A DNA stretch of 64,000 bases, taken from Oxalobacteraceae sp. CFBP 8761. GTDB lineage: Bacteria > Pseudomonadota > Gammaproteobacteria > Burkholderiales > Burkholderiaceae_D. A program made the position numbers and the translations under genes. Numbering within the stretch: position 1 is the first letter of the stretch; the number at the start of each line of letters is the position of its first letter. Below the pieces are notes generated by a model. The model was not told the DNA's origin, searched no databases, and saw only the letters and a program-made list of their open reading frames with translations. The stretch is from assembly GCA_014841595.1 (NCBI GenBank), contig JACYUE010000001.1:438193-502192 (forward strand). The letters run 5' to 3'. This document shows positions 55,934 to 64,000 of the stretch, in pieces.

Positions 55934-57017
55934 TTTTCACCGGGATCGGTTTGGGGAGATCGGCCAGTTCCTGTACCGAATTGTCGGATTCGTAGGCATC
56001 GATGATGCGTCCGACCAGCGGGTGGCGCACCACGTCCACGCTCGAGAACTGGGAAAAGGCAATGCCGCGCACATCCCTGAGCACGTGCATGGCGTCGACC
56101 AGGCCGCTGCGCTGGTTCTTGTGCAGGTCGACCTGGGTCACGTCGCCCGTGATCACGGCCTTGCTGCCAAAGCCGATACGGGTCAGGAACATCTTCATCT
56201 GCTCGACGGTCGTGTTCTGCGCCTCATCGAGGATGACGAACGCGTGGTTCAGCGTGCGTCCGCGCATGTAGGCCAGCGGGGCGATCTCGATGACCTGCTT
56301 TTCGAACAGCTTTTGCGTGCGATCGAAGCCGAGCAGGTCGTACAGCGCGTCGTACAGCGGACGCAGGTACGGGTCGACCTTTTGCGCCAGGTCGCCCGGC
56401 AGGAAGCCCAGGCGCTCGCCGGCCTCGACTGCCGGACGGGTCAGGATGATGCGCTTGACGGCGTCGCGTTCGAGCGCGTCCACGGCGCAGGCCACGGCCA
56501 GGTAGGTCTTGCCGGTACCGGCCGGGCCCACACCAAAGGCGATGTCGTGGTTCAGCACATCGTTGAGGTACTGGATCTGGTGCGGGGTGCGCCCGCGCAG
56601 GTCGCTGCGGCGGGTTCTCAGGGCCGGGCTGTCGGTGTCATTGGGCGCAACTTCGTCCTGCGCCATGTCGGGTACGGCCTTGACCGCCTTGACGCCCTTG
56701 ATGGCGCGCGGCTCGCCGCCCGGTGCGTCGAGGCTGCGCGGCTTGATGCCGGCGCGCTGCTCGACCAGGGCCAGCTGCACTTCTTCGATCGGCACGACCT
56801 TGTTGGCGACCGCGTAGAAGCGTTCCAGCAATTCGACGGCGCGCTCGGCGTTGTCGCCAGTGACGATGAATTTTTCGCCACGGCGAAATACGGTCACGTC
56901 GAGCGCGGCCGAGATCTGGCGCAGGTTTTCATCGAGTGGACCGCACAGGTGGGCAAGCCGCGTGTTGTCGAGCGGCTCAGGAATGAAGTACGAGGGCTGG
57001 GTTGGCTGTGTTTTCAA
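55908..57017 (-). CDS. phoH: PhoH-family ATPase (YbeZ)
   Basis: The 369-residue ATPase has Walker [16 protein letters not shown] near residue 165, the [17 protein letters not shown] stretch and Walker B-type [23 protein letters not shown]. It is the YbeZ partner of YbeY, probably an RNA helicase-like NTPase. Its TTG start at 57017 overlaps the miaB stop (TTGA) by 4 bases; an N-terminal KH-like section is present (about 50-90). Confidence 0.93.
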   Translation of the reverse strand: MKTQPTQPSYFIPEPLDNTRLAHLCGPLDENLRQISAALDVTVFRRGEKFIVTGDNAERAVELLERFYAVANKVVPIEEVQLALVEQRAGIKPRSLDAPGGEPRAIKGVKAVKAVPDMAQDEVAPNDTDSPALRTRRSDLRGRTPHQIQYLNDVLNHDIAFGVGPAGTGKTYLAVACAVDALERDAVKRIILTRPAVEAGERLGFLPGDLAQKVDPYLRPLYDALYDLLGFDRTQKLFEKQVIEIAPLAYMRGRTLNHAFVILDEAQNTTVEQMKMFLTRIGFGSKAVITGDVTQVDLHKNQRSGLVDAMHVLRDVRGIAFSQFSSVDVVRHPLVGRIIDAYESDNSVQELADLPKPIPVKNARKKTSA

Positions 57018-58375
57018 CTGGCGATGGCAATCGTATCAAGGTTGGCGACGAGTTCGCCGCGCAAATAATAATCGTGGCTGGCGCTGATGCGCACATCGAC
57101 CAGTTGGCCGATGAGCTGGACATTGGTCGCATCCACGGGGAACAGGACGACGCGGTTGTTCTCGGCGCGCCCCTGGAGCTGGGTTGCATCTTTCTTGGCA
57201 TATCCTTCAACCAGCACGCGCTGCACGGTGCCGACCATGGCGGCGCTGTGCTTGCGGGTGTTGGCGTCGATCAGGGCTTGCAGGCGCTGCAGGCGCGCCA
57301 GCTTGACCTCGTGCGGCGTGTCGTCTTCCAGGTTCGCGGCCGGCGTGCCGGGGCGCTTGCTGAAGATGAAGCTGAAGCTGTTGTCGAAATTGACGTCGGC
57401 CACCAGTTTCATCATCGCCTCGAAGTCGGCCTCGGTCTCGCCGGGAAAGCCCACGATGAAGTCGGACGAGAACGTGATGTCGGGACGCACCGCGCGGATG
57501 CGGCGGATGATCGATTTGTACTCGAGGCCCGTGTAGCCGCGCTTCATGGCCGACAGGATCCGGTCCGAGCCATGCTGCACGGGCAGGTACAGGTGGTTCA
57601 CCAGTTGCGGGATCTTGGCGTAGGCGTCGATCAGGCGCTGGCTGAATTCTTTCGGGTGGCTCGTCACGAAGCGCAGGCGCTCGACGCCGGGGATCTCGGC
57701 GATGTATTCGAGCAGTAGCGCAAAGTCGGCGATCTCGCCGTTTTCCATGGTGCCGCGGAACGCATTCACGTTCTGGCCCAGCAGCATGATTTCCTTGACG
57801 CCTTGCGCGGCCAGGCCCGCGACCTCGGTCAGCACGTCCTCGAAGCGGCGCGAGACTTCCTCGCCGCGGGTGTACGGGACGACGCAGTAGCTGCAGTACT
57901 TGCTGCAGCCTTCCATGATCGACACATACGCCACCGGGCCGTCGACCTTGGCCGGCGGCAGGTGGTCGAACTTTTCGATTTCAGGGAAGGCGATATCGAC
58001 CTGGGCCACGCCCGATGCGCGCCGGTCGCTGATCAGCTTGGGCAGGCGGTGCAGCGTTTGCGGGCCGAACACGACATCGACGAACGGCGCGCGCTTGATG
58101 ATGGCCTGGCCTTCTTGCGAAGCGACACAGCCGCCCACGCCAATGACGAGGTCCGGCTTGTTGCGCTTGAGTTCACGCAGGCGGCCAAGATCGGAGAACA
58201 CTTTCTCTTGTGCTTTTTCACGGATCGAGCACGTGTTGAGCAGGATGACGTCCGCGTCTTCCGGCTTGTCGGTGCGTACCAACCCGTCCGAGGCGCCAAG
58301 GACATCGACCATCTTGTCCGAGTCGTACTCGTTCATCTGGCAACCGAAGGTTTTGATAAAGACTTTTTTCTGCAT
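57014..58375 (-). CDS. miaB: tRNA-2-methylthio-N6-isopentenyladenosine synthase
   Basis: MiaB adds a methylthio group at A37 of tRNAs reading UNN codons using radical SAM chemistry. The 453-residue chain has the N-terminal [15 protein letters not shown], the radical SAM triad [29 protein letters not shown] for the second cluster, [11 protein letters not shown] and a C-terminal TRAM domain (about 385-445, [17 protein letters not shown]). It opens the minus-strand ten-gene block and precedes a long AT-rich intergenic region. Confidence 0.96.
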   Translation of the reverse strand: MQKKVFIKTFGCQMNEYDSDKMVDVLGASDGLVRTDKPEDADVILLNTCSIREKAQEKVFSDLGRLRELKRNKPDLVIGVGGCVASQEGQAIIKRAPFVDVVFGPQTLHRLPKLISDRRASGVAQVDIAFPEIEKFDHLPPAKVDGPVAYVSIMEGCSKYCSYCVVPYTRGEEVSRRFEDVLTEVAGLAAQGVKEIMLLGQNVNAFRGTMENGEIADFALLLEYIAEIPGVERLRFVTSHPKEFSQRLIDAYAKIPQLVNHLYLPVQHGSDRILSAMKRGYTGLEYKSIIRRIRAVRPDITFSSDFIVGFPGETEADFEAMMKLVADVNFDNSFSFIFSKRPGTPAANLEDDTPHEVKLARLQRLQALIDANTRKHSAAMVGTVQRVLVEGYAKKDATQLQGRAENNRVVLFPVDATNVQLIGQLVDVRISASHDYYLRGELVANLDTIAIAS

Positions 58376-58980
58376 GGAGAGGGTAGTTGGGGACGAATTG
58401 CTGTGCCGACAAGGCTGGGGGATCAGTTTACCGTAATTCGGTATTGACCCGGAAAAAACACGGGCAGGAAAGAACGAATCATTCCAAAAGGAATGTTAAG
58501 TTCCTTTACTTAAAGTAATTATCGTTTTATTTACAATGTTAAATGTCCGCTAGCGAACATACTTTATTTTCTCGGCAAGATGGCATCGCGTGCATCAACT
58601 ATTTCTCTATGTAAATCAAAGAGTTCCGTGATCATTCTGATTGGAAAAATTTATCAGGGAAATCTCTTGCGTGCGCCACAATGTGGCCCCATGTGCTGAA
58701 ATGCAAACGTGACAAGCTTTCCATACGTTAGCTTGATTTCTGACAAGGAGTCACGTGCGCAGGGTCGGCCTCGATCCGGCGCGCGCCGCCATAATTTGTT
58801 TGAAAGACAAGTGCGCTTGCAGAAACTACGTGGTGCACCGCAAGACCGGAATTCTTAAGGAACTACTCAGATTCGCCCTGTTTAATTCCTGAACACGTTC
58901 CGGGAACTTAAGTCGAAGACATGTTGTCTTCTACTAAGGTTCACAAGGGAACTATTTTAACCAACTCGTGAGGTAATATC
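58376..58980. promoter_or_regulatory. AT-rich 605-base regulatory region
   Basis: No gene is visible. The left part (about 58470-58680) is unusually AT-rich. It contains several inverted repeats: ATTCC-aaaa-GGAAT (58481-58494), TTAAGT/ACTTAA (58496-58513), an operator-like near-palindrome TGTCCGCTAGCGAACA (58544-58559), GTTCC-g-GGAAC (58897-58907) and GAAGACA-tgt-TGTCTTC (58915-58931). Promoters for miaB (minus) and the helix-turn-helix gene (plus) must lie here, and the latter probably has a long leader. Confidence 0.55.
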
Positions 58981-59388
58981 ATGGCACAACAACATCACGC
59001 TCTGTCGTCGCAAGAGAGTTACAACCCGAACCATCTGCTCGACATCCTGCTGGGCAAGATGCAGCTGAAGAACGACGCTGCGCTGTCGCGCATGCTCGAG
59101 GTGGCGCCACCCGTGATCAGCAAGATTCGTCACCACCGCCTGCCAGTTGGCGCGTCGCTGCTGATCCGCATGCACGAAGTGACGGGCATGAGCATCCGTG
59201 ACCTGCGTGACCTGATGGGCGATCGCCGCACCAAGTACCGTCTGTCGGATGCACAAGGCCGTCCAAAGCCAGAAGAAAAAGCGGCAGCAGCCGCTGCCGC
59301 AGCAGCCCAGCAGGCAGGTCAGCCAGCACAGGGTCAGGCAAACCAGTCGGGCGACGTGACGCCAAAAACCGGTAATTATGCGCACTGA
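58981..59388 (+). CDS. Small helix-turn-helix protein of unknown role
   Basis: The 135-residue protein has an N-terminal helix (LLDILLGKMQL, about 19-29), a probable helix-turn-helix (NDAALSRMLEVAPPVISKIRHHRLPVG, about 31-57, in the style of Cro/XRE) and a helical dimer segment to about 82. From 97 onward it is a low-complexity Ala/Gln/Pro tail. ATG 58981 follows GAGGT at 58970-58974. It is preceded by 600 bases of AT-rich DNA and followed by a terminator, so it is a single-gene unit and likely a tightly controlled regulator. Conserved in related bacteria as far as I recall, but unnamed. Confidence 0.8.
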   Translation: MAQQHHALSSQESYNPNHLLDILLGKMQLKNDAALSRMLEVAPPVISKIRHHRLPVGASLLIRMHEVTGMSIRDLRDLMGDRRTKYRLSDAQGRPKPEEKAAAAAAAAAQQAGQPAQGQANQSGDVTPKTGNYAH

Positions 59389-59438
59389 AATCGTGGGCAT
59401 GGCAGACGTTTCTGTCATGCCTTCGTTGTTGGCGTGCC

Positions 59439-59476
59439 GCGGCGCCGCCTGAGTGGCGCCGCACCGCAGTTTTCTC
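59439..59476 (+). terminator. GC-rich hairpin terminator candidate
   Basis: GCGGCGCC (59439-59446) pairs with GGCGCCGC (59455-59462) around an 8-base loop; TTTTCT follows after 7 bases (59470-59475). It lies between the HTH gene and the convergent HDOD gene. Confidence 0.45.
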
Positions 59477-59502
59477 CGTACTACCTGATTCCGTCCTGCG
59501 GC

Positions 59503-60336
59503 CTACGCCAACAGGATGGTGGTCATCTCTTCAAATTGCAGCTCCGTCTCGCGGAACACCTGCAACCACGCTTCCTCGGATAATCCCAGCGCCGTCCAGG
59601 CGACACTCGACACGGTCGGCACCACTTCGAGCGCATAGCCTGCCAGATCGAGCGCATGCGCGACCGCGCTTGCCACATGCACGATGGTGGCCAGGAAACC
59701 AGCACCCGGCATCTCCGGTTGACCATGGAACGCGATGGCCTGGCGCAGCGTATCCGAAAATTGCCAGTGCTCGGCCAGCGCGCGGCCTGCCAGCACGTGG
59801 TCAACACCCAGCATGGCCCGCTCCGTCTCGAGCAGATCGCCATCGACGCGTTCGCGTTCGCGCAGGACGGCGTCGTATTGCTCGGGATAACGCGTCACCA
59901 GCACCAGGCGACCGATGCCGTGCAACAGGCCGGCCGTGAACGCCACGTCCGGATTGAAATGCATGTGCCGCGCCAGCACCCGCGCGCAGGCAGCCGTGGC
60001 GATCGACAAGCGCCAGAAGGCCTTGTCGTTGAATGCCGGACAGCGGCCGCTGGGAAAGCAGCCGGTGATCGATGCCGCCATGATCAGGTTGCGCGTGGCT
60101 TGCACGCCGAGGAACGTCAGTGCCTGCTGGATCGTCGTGACCTTGACCTGCAGGCCGAAGGCCGACGAATTGGCCAGGCGCAGTGTCTTGGCAGTCAGCG
60201 CTTGATCCAGAGCGACCTTTTTTGCCAGCAAGGCCAGGTCGGCATCTTCCTGGTCGATGCTGCCCAGCAGCTCCATCACGACAGCAGGCAGCGAGGGCAG
60301 GTCGTCCAGGCCGGCCGTCAATTCATCGAGGGTCAT
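59503..60336 (-). CDS. HDOD domain signalling protein
   Basis: The 277-residue protein is a single HDOD domain: LPSLPAVVMELLGSI, ALDQALTAKTLRLANSSAFGL, VTTIQQALTFLGVQATRNLIMAASI, and GLLHGIGRLVL in place of an active HD site. HDOD proteins are non-hydrolytic relatives of HD phosphohydrolases found in signal pathways, often motility or cyclic-di-GMP related. The ATG at 60336 overlaps the upstream gene's stop by 4 bases, tying the two together. Confidence 0.88.
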   Translation of the reverse strand: MTLDELTAGLDDLPSLPAVVMELLGSIDQEDADLALLAKKVALDQALTAKTLRLANSSAFGLQVKVTTIQQALTFLGVQATRNLIMAASITGCFPSGRCPAFNDKAFWRLSIATAACARVLARHMHFNPDVAFTAGLLHGIGRLVLVTRYPEQYDAVLRERERVDGDLLETERAMLGVDHVLAGRALAEHWQFSDTLRQAIAFHGQPEMPGAGFLATIVHVASAVAHALDLAGYALEVVPTVSSVAWTALGLSEEAWLQVFRETELQFEEMTTILLA

Positions 60337-60662
60337 GGCGCCACCTGCCGCTCGAGCCGGTAATCCTCGACGTAGCGACGCAGCAGGTTGCCGGCCCAGT
60401 CGTTGTCGTCGTCGCGGTCGTGGCGGCGGAACAGGATGTCGAGCCGCGCTTGCACCGCGGTCGCATCCGGCGCGCGGTGGGCTTCGACGCGCGCCACCGG
60501 TACCATGTCGATCTGATGGCGCGTGAACGACGCGATGATCGCCTCGCTCAAGACCGTGCCTTTGGCCAGCAATACCAGGCCGTGGCTGTCGAGCAATTCG
60601 TCCGACAGCACCATCCCCGGCAGGGCGCTGGCCACAGGGACCAGCTCGTGATCGTCGCTCAT
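60333..60662 (-). CDS. Small protein resembling the N-terminal domain of HD-GYP proteins
   Basis: The 109-residue protein starts at ATG 60662, chosen for GGAGGAAACT directly upstream. It has LPGMVLSDELLDSHGLVLLAKGTVLSEAIIASFTRHQIDMVPV, a pattern seen in the segment preceding HD-GYP domains (DUF3391-like). The rest is charged and helical with no further domain. Paired with a separate HDOD protein, it may be a split sensor module of a cyclic-di-GMP-type regulator; this is inference. Confidence 0.65.
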   Translation of the reverse strand: MSDDHELVPVASALPGMVLSDELLDSHGLVLLAKGTVLSEAIIASFTRHQIDMVPVARVEAHRAPDATAVQARLDILFRRHDRDDDNDWAGNLLRRYVEDYRLERQVAP

Positions 60663-60821
60663 AGTTTCCTCCATTCAATACTCTGGAGATGGTATCACCG
60701 GTGTGCAGGCCGATCACGACGGCGACGCAAGATGTCGCATTCCTGCCGCACGACTTGTGGCTGGAGGGCGGTGCCGAAATACTGTAGGCTTTTGCCATCC
60801 ATCATTATTTTCAGGAACCCC

Positions 60822-61427
60822 GTGAAACTCTATTTCAGCCCTGGCGCCTGCTCGCTTGCACCCCGTATCGCCCTGATCGCCTCCGGCCTGCCGTTCGGCA
60901 GCGAGCGCGTCAACCTGCGCACCAAGCTGACCGCAGACGGCGACGATTTCCGGGCCATCAATCCCAAGGGCTATGTGCCGGCGCTGGCGCTGGAAGATGG
61001 CCACCTGCTCACCGAGAGCCAGGTCATCCTGCAATACGTGGCCGACCAGGCACCGGCAAGCGCGCTGGCGCCTGCCACCGGCACCTTCGAACGCTACGAA
61101 GTGATGGAATGGCTGGCGTGGACATCCACCGAGCTGCACAAGCGCTTTTCGCCCATCTTCGCACCGGGCGCGTCGAGCGATGCCAAGGAGTCGGCCTGGG
61201 CAGCGCTGGCGGCGCCACTGACGTATGTGGCGGGCCAGATCGGCGACGATGGGTACCTGATCGGGAACAGTTTCACCGTGGCCGATGCCTACCTGTTCAC
61301 GGTCCTGAACTGGGTCGGGTTCACCAGCTTCTCGCTGGATAACTGGCCGGCGTTGCAGGCCTATCATGCGCGCATCAAGACGCTGCCTGCGGTGCAGGAA
61401 GCGTTGCGCCAGGAAGGGTTGCAATAG
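60822..61427 (+). CDS. Glutathione S-transferase family protein
   Basis: The 201-residue protein has the thioredoxin-like N-terminal domain (KLYFSPGACSLAPRIALIASG, with the catalytic Ser/Cys area SPGACS as in beta-class GstA) and PALALEDGHLLTESQVILQYVAD, then an all-helical C-terminal domain with GNSFTVADAYLFTVLNW. GTG 60822 has CAGGA upstream. It conjugates or reduces glutathione-linked substrates; the substrate is unknown. The next gene starts 1 base after its stop. Confidence 0.93.
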   Translation: MKLYFSPGACSLAPRIALIASGLPFGSERVNLRTKLTADGDDFRAINPKGYVPALALEDGHLLTESQVILQYVADQAPASALAPATGTFERYEVMEWLAWTSTELHKRFSPIFAPGASSDAKESAWAALAAPLTYVAGQIGDDGYLIGNSFTVADAYLFTVLNWVGFTSFSLDNWPALQAYHARIKTLPAVQEALRQEGLQ

Positions 61428-61428
61428 C

Positions 61429-61992
61429 ATGGGGGCCGACACTGCGCCGCGGTTGCGCTACATTGCCCTGCTGCGCGGTGTGAACGTCGGCCGCGCCAAG
61501 CGCATTGCGATGGCCGACCTGCGCAAACTGGTCGAAGACCTCGGCCATACGGGCGTGCGCAGTCTGCTCAATAGCGGCAATATCGTGTTCGACGCCGTTG
61601 TCCCGCCGGACGATGCGGCGCAAGAGATCGAAGCGGCCATGGCCCTGCAGTTGGGTGTCAGTGCGCGGGTGTTCGTGTTTGCATGCGATGAAGTGGCCGA
61701 GATCATCGATGACAACCCCTTGCTGCACGTTGCCACCGACCACGCGCGCCTGTTCGTGTTCCTGCTCGCAGGCGAGCCGCAACGCGCGCTCGCGGCCGAC
61801 CTGTGCGGCCAGGATTGGGCGCCCGAGAGCATGGCGCCCGGACGTCACGCTGTCTATGTCTGGTGTCCGCAAGGCTTGCTTGACAGCGCAGCTGCGGCAG
61901 CGCTCGGCAAACGGCTGGGTGATGGCGCCACGTCGCGCAACTGGAATACGATGATCAAATTGCATGGCCTGTGCCGCGCTGGTGCCCATTAA
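61429..61992 (+). CDS. DUF1697 family protein
   Basis: The 187-residue protein has the family signatures YIALLRGVNVGRAKRIAMADLRKLVEDLGHTGVRSLLNSGNIVF near the N-terminus and SRNWNTMIKLHGL at the C-terminus. Function is unknown; the fold is ferredoxin-like. It follows the glutathione transferase by 1 base, so they are probably co-transcribed. Confidence 0.88.
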   Translation: MGADTAPRLRYIALLRGVNVGRAKRIAMADLRKLVEDLGHTGVRSLLNSGNIVFDAVVPPDDAAQEIEAAMALQLGVSARVFVFACDEVAEIIDDNPLLHVATDHARLFVFLLAGEPQRALAADLCGQDWAPESMAPGRHAVYVWCPQGLLDSAAAAALGKRLGDGATSRNWNTMIKLHGLCRAGAH

Positions 61993-62528
61993 CCGACGCC
62001 TGTCTGAATGAGTATTTGTCGACTTTGGTGGAATACATCTTATTGACCGAGTCTCCCCGGCTGGTTTTTCCAAATGGCGCCAGTCTGCATGCCTTTTCTG
62101 AAGCAGTTGCAGAAATAGCCATCACTTTCGATACCGATAACGCCAGATTGCATGCAGTCTGAAAAAGTTGACTGTGGTAAATATGCAGCGCTCAGCAATA
62201 TAAGTATTCATTCTCCAGGCATTTCATCATGCCGTTCTCGCAAGTATTTCCGATTTATTTGACACACTCATCACGAATGCTGTCAGTCGGATAATCAATT
62301 CTCTTATCAAGACTTTCATTCGCCTTAAATCGCGTGCGTTTTTGACTTTTTGGTATTTCCGGCGGTTTTTTTTGAAGGTATAGTCTTCTTACTCCCTTGC
62401 CGCCAAGCATCAAAAAGCAAGCTGCAACACCTCGAATTCGTCGGCCCATTGCCGACGCCGGCCACCGTTACCGATGGTATGGCACCCCAGTCTCTCTTTG
62501 CTTCACGCATTTTCGACGAGTACACCTT
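61993..62528. other. AT-rich gene-free stretch before the FtsH-like gene
   Basis: These 536 bases hold no credible reading frame. A TATAGT box at 62379-62384 follows a T-rich run and may be a -10 for the next gene, with a weak -35. TTGACA at 62259-62264 has no good -10 at 16-18 bases. Lower GC than the flanks is evident. Confidence 0.5.
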
Positions 62529-64000
62529 ATGCCCAATTTTTCCCGTCTTCAGATTGCATTCAAGAACGTCTACGTCCGCATCCTCGCCGTCATCCTGATG
62601 GGCATGCTGGTGACGCTGGCGATCTTCAAATCCAATGTGCCGCAGGATGCGCGCCCGGTGGTCCATTCGCAGAACATCGCCGAGATTACCGCACTGGCCA
62701 GCCAGAAAGCCCGGCTGGAATACCTGTTGATTGCCAAACCGCTGTCCGAAGCGCCGCGTTATATCTACAAGTTCAAGGATTCGGCCGCGCTGAACGTGGT
62801 CAAGGTACCGAGCACCTCGCACCTGTCGCTCGAGCGCGAAGTGCTGCTCAAGAACGCGATTCCGTATTCGATCGCCAAGGACGACTACCTGGCGGCCCAC
62901 GAAGCCGTCATGGACGAAGGCGAAAGCGCGCTGGCGCGCACCGGCGCCTTCTTCAAGCAGAACGCGTTCAATATCGCGATCGTGCTGCTGGTGCTGTACC
63001 TCATCAAATTCGGCATGCCGGGCACGGGCATGAGCGCATCGGTCATCAGCCCGGACAAGCTCAAGGGCAGCATGGATGACCTGATCGGCATGGAAGACAT
63101 CAAGCAGGAAGTGCTGCATCTGGAAGAAATGATCCGCAACCGCGCCGAGTACCAGTCGCACAATATCGACAAGCCGTTCAACGTGATGCTCACCGGCCCG
63201 GCCGGTACCGGCAAGACCAAGCTCGTCGGCTACCTGGCCAAGCGCCTGGGCCTGCCGATGATTTCGGCGTCCGGCTCGGCGCTCGAATCGGGCTATGTCG
63301 GCGGCGGCTCCAAGGCGCTGAACGCCTTGCACCGCAAAGCCTGCGCCAAGGGCAAGTGCATCATCTTCCTCGACGAAGCGCAGAGCCTGTTCATGCCGCG
63401 CGGGCGCAGCGAAAAGAAATGGGAAGACGACACGGCCAACACGATGCTCGGTCTGCTGGACGGCGTGAAAAGAGACAAAGGCGCGGGCGTCATCTGGATC
63501 GTCGCCTCGAACTTCGATGACAGCTCGACCGAGATGGACGAAGCGATGCTGCGCCGCTTCTCGGTCAAGATCAACTTCCGCCTGCCGAACAAGGCCGAGC
63601 GCCGCGAACTGCTGCGCAGCTTCTTGTCGCGCAAGAAGGATGGCCTCGTCGACTGGAACGACCTGAACCTGGACCAAGTCGCCGAGATCACCCAGAACCT
63701 GAGCCCGGCGTTGCTGGAAACTGTGGTCGAACGCGCCAGCATGCTGTCGATCCAGGAAAAGACGATCATCAACACGAACCTGCTGTTCCGGGCCTACGAG
63801 CGCGCCACGATCGGCCTGACCGACCGCGCCACGACGCTCGACAAGCACAAGCAGCGCGAGCGGATCGCCCTGCACGAGCTGGGCCACTTCTTCATGCAGA
63901 TCGACCCGTTCCTGCGCCAGGGCCTGACGCTGGCCGAAGTCAAGGAACGCTCGCACCTGCTCAAGATCAGCACCGAAGCGGTGTCGAAGATCGGTGCGCT
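62529..64000 (+). CDS. FtsH-like membrane AAA+ metalloprotease, 3' end missing
   Basis: The frame is open from ATG 62529 to the window edge (490 codons). Membrane helix 1 spans about residues 18-33, a periplasmic-sized domain 34-143, helix 2 about 146-162. The AAA domain has Walker [10 protein letters not shown] (223-231), a pore-type loop ESGYVGGGSKAL, Walker B IIFLDEAQ (Asp282, Glu283) and an arginine finger region DEAMLRRFSVKINF. A zinc peptidase motif HELGHFF follows (His449, Glu450, His453). FtsH normally reads HEAGHA, FVGVGA and a different SRH, so this is a divergent paralogue. The rest of the peptidase domain is beyond the window. Confidence 0.82.
   Translation, partial: MPNFSRLQIAFKNVYVRILAVILMGMLVTLAIFKSNVPQDARPVVHSQNIAEITALASQKARLEYLLIAKPLSEAPRYIYKFKDSAALNVVKVPSTSHLSLEREVLLKNAIPYSIAKDDYLAAHEAVMDEGESALARTGAFFKQNAFNIAIVLLVLYLIKFGMPGTGMSASVISPDKLKGSMDDLIGMEDIKQEVLHLEEMIRNRAEYQSHNIDKPFNVMLTGPAGTGKTKLVGYLAKRLGLPMISASGSALESGYVGGGSKALNALHRKACAKGKCIIFLDEAQSLFMPRGRSEKKWEDDTANTMLGLLDGVKRDKGAGVIWIVASNFDDSSTEMDEAMLRRFSVKINFRLPNKAERRELLRSFLSRKKDGLVDWNDLNLDQVAEITQNLSPALLETVVERASMLSIQEKTIINTNLLFRAYERATIGLTDRATTLDKHKQRERIALHELGHFFMQIDPFLRQGLTLAEVKERSHLLKISTEAVSKIGA

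Noticed and set aside
61971-62162. 63-residue frame after the DUF1697 gene
   Set aside because: It overlaps the DUF1697 3' end, has no ribosome site and no recognisable sequence.
62259-62264. TTGACA as a -35 box upstream of the FtsH-like gene
   Set aside because: No acceptable -10 hexamer occurs 16-18 bases downstream; GATAAT is 25 bases away.
62325-63956. 543-residue minus-strand frame at the right edge
   Set aside because: It is antisense to the FtsH-like gene, whose plus-strand frame has Walker and zinc motifs and a good start. GC-rich third positions keep the opposite strand open.
1-64000. CRISPR arrays, tRNA or rRNA genes, insertion sequences, prophage
   Set aside because: I scanned the intergenic stretches and saw no repeat-spacer pattern, cloverleaf-like sequence, rRNA core or transposase motif. 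A tRNAscan or ISfinder run would be decisive and was not possible.

Overview
The window is about 64 kb of GC-rich chromosome from a betaproteobacterium, most likely a Massilia-like member of the Oxalobacteraceae (Burkholderiales). The evidence is gene order and family type: hemL-thiD-rubredoxin-pilGHIJ-chpA, yqgE-ruvX-pyrR-pyrB-pyrC', miaB-phoH-ybeY-corC-lnt-glyQS, a short H-NS-type protein and a large Lys/Ala-rich histone H1-like protein. Nothing was searched against a database; family calls rest on motifs, length and context. Almost the whole window is core genome: replication precursors, fatty acid, cofactor, pyrimidine, envelope and translation functions. I see no tRNA, rRNA, CRISPR or complete insertion sequence.

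Layout. 0-6 kb: the 3' part of nrdB, a cytochrome c/sorbosone-dehydrogenase-like fusion, a small lipoprotein, a structured non-coding stretch (candidate sRNA plus three hairpins) leading into the H1-like gene, and yggT. 6-13 kb, minus strand: a PfkB kinase, a zinc-ribbon/DUF3426 protein, prmA, accC, accB, aroQ, a TlpA-like thioredoxin and an unknown protein. 13-17.6 kb, plus: mpl, a YqiA-like esterase, ubiC and an RNase II-family gene in a tight run. 17.7-18.5 kb, minus: a small lower-GC accessory cassette that I read as a decayed type VI secretion unit (Hcp N-terminal fragment, papain-like effector candidate, two-helix membrane immunity candidate). 18.7-22.3 kb, plus: a TonB-like protein, aroE, mtgA and corA. 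22.3-24.5 kb, minus: hemL and thiD.

24.5-33.8 kb, plus: rubredoxin and the complete Pil-Chp chemosensory operon controlling type IV pili (pilG, pilH, pilI, pilJ and a 1767-residue ChpA/PilL). 33.8-42.4 kb: photolyase, yqgE, ruvX, pyrR, pyrB, a catalytically dead pyrC', a PlsC-like acyltransferase, apaH and a WecA-like sugar-phosphate transferase. 42.5-47.3 kb, plus: an H-NS-family gene, a phosphomannomutase, waaC and waaA (LPS core) and a YcxB-like protein. 47.4-58.4 kb: a ten-gene minus-strand block running miaB, phoH, ybeY, corC, lnt, glyQ, glyS, gmhB, plsC and a YgjP-like peptidase, joining tRNA/rRNA maturation to envelope lipid and LPS synthesis.

58.4-64 kb is less ordinary: a 600-base AT-rich regulatory region before a small helix-turn-helix protein, an HDOD protein paired with a small HD-GYP-associated-like domain, a glutathione transferase, a DUF1697 protein, and, running off the right edge, a divergent FtsH-like membrane AAA+ metalloprotease. 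The points most worth a second look are the T6SS-like cassette, the FtsH-like protease, the structured leader and candidate sRNA before the histone-like gene, and the pseudo-dihydroorotase.
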